A stretch of 9,839 bases of DNA from CAYTQK01 sp964439745 (GTDB taxonomy: Bacteria > Desulfobacterota > Desulfobacteria > Desulfobacterales > Desulfosudaceae): positions 1 to 9,839 of the forward strand of contig CAYTQK010000108.1 of the NCBI GenBank assembly GCA_964439745.1. The letters run 5' to 3'. A program made the translations under genes and the position numbers. The notes below the pieces were generated by a model, which was not told the DNA's origin, did no database searches, and saw nothing but the letters and a program-made list of their open reading frames with translations. Position 1 is the first letter of the stretch. Each line of letters begins with the position of its first letter. Below are positions 5,921-9,839 of this stretch, piece after piece.

Positions 5921-7816
5921 ATGACAGAAAACGAAACACTAAACGAAGTAAAAGAGATGGACGCAACCCAGACGGACGCGATGGAAGCGGCGGAAGAATC
6001 CGCCGAGGACGGTGTCGAGGACATGGAGCAGCTGCTGGCCATGTACGAAGACAGCCTCAAGCAGTTTGCCGAAGGTGAAGTGGTCATCGGCAAGATCGTG
6101 GCCATGGACCGGGACTACGTGCTGGTGGACATCGGCTACAAATCCGAAGGTCAGATCCGGACCAGTGAATTCAAGAATGAGAAGGGCGAGCTGGATATCA
6201 ATGTCGGCGACGACGTCGAGGTGATGATCGAATACTGGGACGAAGAACACGAGACCCTGGTCCTGTCCAAGGAAAAGGCCGTCAAGGTCAAGGTCTGGGA
6301 AGCCATCAAGGAGACCTATGATAATGACGGCGTCATTGAGGGCGCCATTGTCAGCCGCGTCAAGGGCGGTTTTTCCGTGGATGTGGGCTTGCAGGCCTTT
6401 TTGCCCGGGTCCCAGGCGGATCTGCGCCCCATTCGCAATTTTGATGAAATGGTGGGCCAGACCTACCAGTTCAAGATATTGAAGTACAACCGCCGGCGGA
6501 ACAATATTGTTCTTTCCCGCCGGGTGCTGCTGGAAGCCGATCTGGCGGCCAAGCGGGAGGAGGTGCTGGCCAATATCGCCGAAGGCCAGGTGGTCGACGG
6601 CATTGTCAAGAATATCACCGAGTACGGCGTGTTCGTGGACCTGGGCGGCGTCGACGGTCTGCTTCACATCACCGATATCTCCTGGGGCCGGGTCCGCCAT
6701 CCCGCGGAGCTGTTCTCCATCGGCGATAATATCACCCTCAAGGTCCTCTCCTTTGACCTGGAAAAAAAGAAGATCTCCCTGGGCATGAAACAGCTGACGC
6801 CGGATCCCTGGACCCTGGTCAGCGAAAATTACCCGGTGGGCACAAAGATCACCGGCAAGGTTGTCAGCATCACCAATTACGGCATTTTCATCGAACTGGA
6901 AGAGGGTGTGGAAGGCCTGATCCATGTTTCTGAAATTTCCTGGACCCGCAAGATCCGCCATCCTTCCCGGGTGGTGAACGTGGGCGAAGAGGTCGAGGCG
7001 GTGGTCCTGGATCTGCAGCCGGAAAACCGGCGGATTTCCCTGGGTATGAAGCAGGTGGAACCCAACCCGTGGGAAGTGATCAGCGAGAAATATCCGGTCG
7101 GTACGGTCATCGAGGGCCGCATCAAGAACATCACGGACTTCGGCCTGTTCATCGGAATCGACGACGATATCGACGGGCTGGTTCATATTTCCGACCTCTC
7201 CTGGACCCGCCGCATCAAGCATCCCTCTGAACTTTATAAAAAGGGAGACGTGGTCCAGGCAGTGGTTCTGGAAATCGACAAGAATAATGAGCGGTTTTCC
7301 ATGGGCATCAAGCAGCTCGGCGAGGATCCCTGGGAGAGCGTCAAGGAGCGGTACCCCCTGGGCACCAAGATCTCCGGTACCGTCACCAACGTGACCGATT
7401 TTGGTATTTTCGTGGAGCTGGAAGAAGGCATCGAAGGCCTGGTTCATGTTTCGGAAGTCAGTACCGAGCGGATCAAGACCCCGGTCGGCCAGTATGAGGT
7501 CGGCGATGAAATCACGGCCCGGGTCATGAACGTCAATGTCGAGGAGAGAAAGATCGGCCTGTCCATCAAGCGCCTGGAAACCGACGACGACAAGAGCCTG
7601 CTCCAGGATTACATGGACAACTCCAAGCCGGCCACTTCGGCCTTTGGCGAGCTGCTGCGGGAGAACCTCCAGGAGGAGCTGAAAAACGAGCAAGCGGCGG
7701 CCGAAGAAGAAAAAGCCGAAACCGGGGAGGAGGCCGCAGCCGAAGAAGAGGTGGACACCCCGGCGGAAGAACCGGCGGCAGCAGACGAGACGGAAGAAAA
7801 AGACAAGGACGAGTAA
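5921..7816 (+). CDS. rpsA: 30S ribosomal protein S1
   Basis: S1 binds mRNA and brings it to the small ribosomal subunit. The 631-residue protein has six S1 OB-fold domains at about 52-117, 137-201, 222-290, 307-376, 394-464 and 481-551. Domains 1 and 2 diverge, as expected for those that hold S1 to the ribosome. Domains 3-6 carry the RNA-binding core seen as YGVFVDL, YGIFIEL, FGLFIGI and FGIFVEL. It is longer than E. coli S1 (557). MYEDSLKQF (41-49) corresponds to the E. coli N-terminal segment that docks on S2, so about 37 acidic residues precede it. The end (588-631) is an acidic Glu/Ala-rich tail. The ATG at 5921 follows a strong AAGGGGG site. A strong terminator follows at 7898-7941. A 655-codon frame on the opposite strand is an artefact of biased codon use. 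Confidence 0.97.
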   Translation: MTENETLNEVKEMDATQTDAMEAAEESAEDGVEDMEQLLAMYEDSLKQFAEGEVVIGKIVAMDRDYVLVDIGYKSEGQIRTSEFKNEKGELDINVGDDVEVMIEYWDEEHETLVLSKEKAVKVKVWEAIKETYDNDGVIEGAIVSRVKGGFSVDVGLQAFLPGSQADLRPIRNFDEMVGQTYQFKILKYNRRRNNIVLSRRVLLEADLAAKREEVLANIAEGQVVDGIVKNITEYGVFVDLGGVDGLLHITDISWGRVRHPAELFSIGDNITLKVLSFDLEKKKISLGMKQLTPDPWTLVSENYPVGTKITGKVVSITNYGIFIELEEGVEGLIHVSEISWTRKIRHPSRVVNVGEEVEAVVLDLQPENRRISLGMKQVEPNPWEVISEKYPVGTVIEGRIKNITDFGLFIGIDDDIDGLVHISDLSWTRRIKHPSELYKKGDVVQAVVLEIDKNNERFSMGIKQLGEDPWESVKERYPLGTKISGTVTNVTDFGIFVELEEGIEGLVHVSEVSTERIKTPVGQYEVGDEITARVMNVNVEERKIGLSIKRLETDDDKSLLQDYMDNSKPATSAFGELLRENLQEELKNEQAAAEEEKAETGEEAAAEEEVDTPAEEPAAADETEEKDKDE

Positions 7817-7826
7817 GAACGCGACA

Positions 7827-7887
7827 ACCGATCCTGACGGTAGCAGCAATCGGTAAGGGGTAGGCCGCTTTTCCGATTTGTACCGAT
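7827..7887 (+). promoter_or_regulatory. Three complementary arms with alternative hairpins after rpsA
   Basis: ACCGAT (7827-7832) can pair with ATCGGT (7849-7854). The same middle arm, extended to ATCGGTA (7849-7855), can instead pair over 7 bp with TACCGAT (7881-7887). The two pairings exclude each other. Neither overlaps the terminator stem that starts at 7898, so this is not a classical attenuator. Its role, if any, is unknown. Confidence 0.35.
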
Positions 7888-7897
7888 ACCACCAAAA

Positions 7898-7941
7898 CCC
7901 CGGCAACCGCAGGCAGGAAGACGGTTGCCGGGGTTTTTTTT
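7898..7941 (+). terminator. Strong intrinsic terminator after rpsA
   Basis: CCCCGGCAACCG (7898-7909) and CGGTTGCCGGGG (7922-7933) form a perfect 12-bp stem with a 12-nt loop, followed by eight T (7934-7941). AAAA before the stem (7894-7897) can extend the pairing. This should end rpsA transcription efficiently. sppA starts only 29 bp further on. Confidence 0.95.
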
Positions 7942-7970
7942 ATCAGTGACGATAACAACGAGGTGCCGAT

Positions 7971-8894
7971 ATGTTTTCCCGCAGACATCCCTTTCTTTTC
8001 TTTGTACTGGTCATGACCGGCATGACCCTGTTTTCCATAACGGCGATCACCCTGCTGGTTTCCTGGCCTTCAGGCCGGCCGGCCTTTGAAAAGGGGGAAA
8101 AGGTGGGGGTGGTGGAAATCAAGGGCGTCATCATGGAAGCCCGCCAGGTCCTGGAGCAGTTGAAGCTGTTCCGGGATTCGGACGCCATCAAGGCGGTGGT
8201 GATCCGGATCAATTCCCCGGGCGGAGCGGTGGGGCCCTCCCAGGAAATTTACCGGGAGATCAGGAAAACCGCCCAGGAGAAGAAAGTGGTCGTTTCCATG
8301 GGGTCCATGGCCGCCTCGGGCGGATATTACATGGCCGCCGCGGCCGATGAAATCATGGCCAATCCCGGTACTATTACCGGCAGTATCGGCGTCATCATGA
8401 GCTACACCAATCTGCAGGAGCTGTTCCGGAAGATCGGGCTGTCGCCGGTGGTCATCAAGAGCGGGAAGTATAAGGATATGGTCTCGCCGATGCGCACCCT
8501 GGAAGCAGATGAACGCCAGATCCTGGAAGCCTTTGCCGAAGATATTCATCACCAGTTCATTGATGATGTCGCCGACGGCCGGGAAATGCCGGCAGAAGAG
8601 GTGACCCGCCTGGCCGACGGCCGGATTTATTCCGGCCGGCAGGCCAGGGAGCTGGGTCTGGTGGACGAGTTCGGCAACCTTCGGGACGCCATTGACCGCG
8701 CCGGCCTGCTGGGAGGGATTGAAGGCGACGTCATCGCCGTGTATCCGCCGGAAAAAAAGAAGTTTTCCCTGCTGGAATTTTTGCTGGGAACGTCCGCGCA
8801 AAACCTTCTGCAGGAGCTGGTCGGCGGGCAGGCAGTGGCGCCGGGTTTATCCGGCCGCATTTACGGCGGCTATCTGTATCAGCCCGGAAGCTGA
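7971..8894 (+). CDS. sppA: Signal peptide peptidase SppA, short form (S49 family)
   Basis: SppA is a membrane-anchored serine protease that degrades leftover signal peptides and other membrane-embedded fragments. This 307-residue protein is the short, single-domain form, as in B. subtilis, rather than the 600-residue E. coli form. A single N-terminal membrane helix at about 8-31 follows a basic start, placing the protease domain in the periplasm. The oxyanion and active-site landmarks are INSPGGAVGPSQEIY (80-94) and MGSMAASGGYYMA (110-122), with nucleophile S116. K168 in SGKYKDM (164-170) is the probable general base; its 52-residue distance from the serine equals the B. subtilis spacing. GITGS-like GTITGSIGV (133-141) is also typical. 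The ATG at 7971 has GAGG at 7960-7963. It ends 14 bp from the convergent yciO stop, with no obvious terminator between them. Confidence 0.93.
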   Translation: MFSRRHPFLFFVLVMTGMTLFSITAITLLVSWPSGRPAFEKGEKVGVVEIKGVIMEARQVLEQLKLFRDSDAIKAVVIRINSPGGAVGPSQEIYREIRKTAQEKKVVVSMGSMAASGGYYMAAAADEIMANPGTITGSIGVIMSYTNLQELFRKIGLSPVVIKSGKYKDMVSPMRTLEADERQILEAFAEDIHHQFIDDVADGREMPAEEVTRLADGRIYSGRQARELGLVDEFGNLRDAIDRAGLLGGIEGDVIAVYPPEKKKFSLLEFLLGTSAQNLLQELVGGQAVAPGLSGRIYGGYLYQPGS

Positions 8895-8908
8895 GGCCGG
8901 GAGGTGGC

Positions 8909-9517
8909 TCAGGTGAAGATGCTGATATCGCCCAGGCCTTCCCGGATGATTTCCGGCTCGTCGTTGATCAGGGAGATAACGCTGGAGGGCCGGGACGGCA
9001 CCGGGCCGCCGTCAATGACAGCCTCCACCTGCTGGTGATAGTGCTCTTCAATGAAAGTGGGGTCATCCAGCACGGTTTTGTCGGGACTGGTGGCGGTGGT
9101 GGAAATGATGGGATTGCCCAGTTCCCGGACCAGCTCCAGGCAGATGCGGTGGTCGGGAACCCGGATGCCGGCGGTTTTGCGCTTGGAAACCATGATCTTG
9201 GGCAGGGGGCGGGATCCTTCCAGGATAAAGGTGTAGGGGCCCGGTAAAAGCCGTTTCATGGTTTTGTAAGCATAATTGGAAACCTTGGCATAATAGCTGA
9301 TGTTCTTCAGGTCATTGCAGATAAAGCTGAAGGGTTTGGCCTTGGTGCGCTGCTTCATCTGGTATATTTTTTCCACGCTTTTCTTCTGCGTAATATCGCA
9401 TCCGATCCCGTAGAAGGTATCCGTGGGATAGGCGATAATACCGCCGTCCCGTAGAATGGCCACCGCTTTCTGGATCAGCCGGGGCTGAGGGTTATGCGGG
9501 TTGATCTTGAGAATCAT
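8909..9517 (-). CDS. yciO: YciO/Sua5/TsaC-family protein, possible threonylcarbamoyl-AMP synthase
   Basis: The family binds ATP and RNA-like ligands. TsaC and Sua5 make threonylcarbamoyl-AMP for the t6A37 modification of ANN-decoding tRNAs, while the role of YciO is less settled. This protein of about 202 residues matches E. coli YciO in length and ends: it opens with KINPHNPQPRLI and closes with IREGLGDISIF. Numbered from the TTG described below, YPTDTFYGIGCDI is at 32-44, PGPYTFIL at 94-101, RKTAGIRVP at 115-123 and STTATSP at 141-147. K57-Q-R59 followed by KPF fits the KxR motif of active TsaC proteins, so synthase activity is plausible. The ATG at 9517 is chosen; a TTG at 9523 would add two residues, and neither has a strong Shine-Dalgarno. 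It has its own leftward promoter. Confidence 0.85.
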   Translation of the reverse strand: MILKINPHNPQPRLIQKAVAILRDGGIIAYPTDTFYGIGCDITQKKSVEKIYQMKQRTKAKPFSFICNDLKNISYYAKVSNYAYKTMKRLLPGPYTFILEGSRPLPKIMVSKRKTAGIRVPDHRICLELVRELGNPIISTTATSPDKTVLDDPTFIEEHYHQQVEAVIDGGPVPSRPSSVISLINDEPEIIREGLGDISIFT

Positions 9518-9572
9518 TTGCAAAAACGGTCTTTTTTCCCGGTTGCCGGTTGGTATTTTACCTGCCGATCAG

Positions 9573-9601
9573 AAGATAGAGGACAACAACGGGGAAGTCA
9601 A
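9573..9601 (-). promoter_or_regulatory. Promoter for yciO
   Basis: Read leftward, TTGACT (9596-9601), a 17-bp spacer and TATCTT (9573-9578) form a good sigma-70-type promoter. Transcription should begin near 9566, giving a leader of about 50 nt. Confidence 0.55.
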
Positions 9602-9609
9602 ATAAAAGA

Positions 9610-9638
9610 TTGTCAAGCTGGTGTACTTTTGTTATTTG
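9610..9638 (+). promoter_or_regulatory. Candidate promoter for guaB
   Basis: TTGTCA (9610-9615), a 17-bp spacer and TATTTG (9633-9638) with an upstream TG at 9630-9631 form a moderate extended -10 promoter. The leader would be about 110 nt. An alternative is the AT-rich TATTAT/TATGAT at 9702-9710, but no matching -35 is evident for it. Confidence 0.4.
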
Positions 9639-9659
9639 GATGCAAAGACATCACCATCA

Positions 9660-9695
9660 TAACCGGTCGGGCAAGGGCACTCCTTATCCCGGTTA
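9660..9695 (+). promoter_or_regulatory. Hairpin in the guaB leader
   Basis: TAACCGG (9660-9666) pairs with CCGGTTA (9689-9695) over 7 bp. Inside it AAGG (9673-9676) can pair with CCTT (9682-9685) around a 5-nt loop, giving a two-tier stem with an internal loop. AT-rich sequence with a T-run (9715-9720) follows, but 19 nt later, so it is not a standard terminator. It does not match the purine riboswitch core I know. It could be a leader RNA element or a DNA operator. Confidence 0.35.
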
Positions 9696-9755
9696 ACATT
9701 CTATTATGATTTAATTTTTTGGCGTACGCGCTGCTTGTAGCGGAGGTTCATACCC

Positions 9756-9839
9756 ATGAAAATCGTTCCTGAAGAAGCCTATTCCTTTGATGATGTCATG
9801 CTCATCCCGAACTATTCGGAGGTATTGCCCGAAGATGTC
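9756..9839 (+). CDS. guaB: IMP dehydrogenase, 5' fragment cut by the window edge
   Basis: GuaB oxidises IMP to XMP with NAD+, the committed step of guanine nucleotide synthesis. Only the first 28 codons are present. They contain SFDDVMLIPNYSEVLPEDV (residues 10-28), the hallmark N-terminal segment of bacterial IMP dehydrogenases. The ATG at 9756 is supported by GGAGG at 9742-9746, 9 nt upstream. The catalytic loop and any CBS domains lie beyond the window, so integrity cannot be judged. Confidence 0.93.
   Translation, partial: MKIVPEEAYSFDDVMLIPNYSEVLPEDV

Noticed and set aside
5939..7906. 655-codon open frame on the minus strand across rpsA
   Set aside because: It is an antisense shadow of a strongly supported S1 gene. 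The translation is rich in His, Gln and Asp with no family signature, and codon bias in GC-rich genes commonly leaves such frames open.
9494..9709. 71-codon plus-strand frame between yciO and guaB
   Set aside because: It starts inside yciO on the other strand, has no ribosome binding site, and covers the region with both promoters.
9650..9755. Purine riboswitch upstream of guaB
   Set aside because: The conserved core sequence and three-way junction arms are not visible; only a simple two-tier hairpin is seen.

Overview
This window looks like ordinary chromosomal sequence from a GC-rich (high-50s percent by eye) Gram-negative bacterium. The best guess is a Desulfobacterota (former Deltaproteobacteria) member. 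That placement is an inference from the hisC-cmk-rpsA-sppA order, the periplasmic branched-chain-type substrate-binding protein and the general codon style; no rRNA or other diagnostic marker is present. I see no transposase, phage gene, CRISPR array, tRNA or rRNA.

Layout. Positions 1-287 hold no convincing gene, only a perfect 10-bp inverted repeat and a second smaller one. A secreted solute-binding protein (288-1463, +) follows, then a small two-helix membrane protein of unknown function (1696-1947, +). The terminator of that small gene lies inside the 3' end of the opposing rnhA. An RNase HI with an extra N-terminal domain (2011-2697, -) lies 18 bp downstream of a NamZ/DUF1343 exo-muramidase-family gene (2716-3888, -), so the two look like one leftward operon. 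A compact divergent promoter region (about 3889-4070) separates it from the rightward group hisC (4071-5159) and cmk (5156-5815, overlapping hisC by 4 bp). After a 105-bp AT-rich gap with its own promoter comes rpsA (5921-7816), ending in a strong intrinsic terminator at 7898-7941. sppA (7971-8894, +) begins 29 bp after that terminator. It converges with a YciO/Sua5/TsaC-family gene (8909-9517, -). The first 28 codons of guaB (9756 onward, +) close the window, behind a candidate promoter and leader hairpin.

How the genes fit together. The central block is housekeeping: histidine biosynthesis (HisC), pyrimidine nucleotide supply (Cmk), translation (ribosomal protein S1, and possibly tRNA threonylcarbamoylation through the YciO-family protein), membrane-protein quality control (SppA) and guanine nucleotide synthesis (GuaB). 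The left part is more accessory: solute capture, a small membrane protein, RNA-DNA hybrid removal and probable peptidoglycan recycling. I found no clear undescribed system. The points most worth a second look are the unrecognised N-terminal domain on the RNase HI, the YciO-like protein that keeps the KxR motif, overlapping opposite-strand -10 elements between namZ and hisC, and competing hairpin arms between rpsA and sppA.
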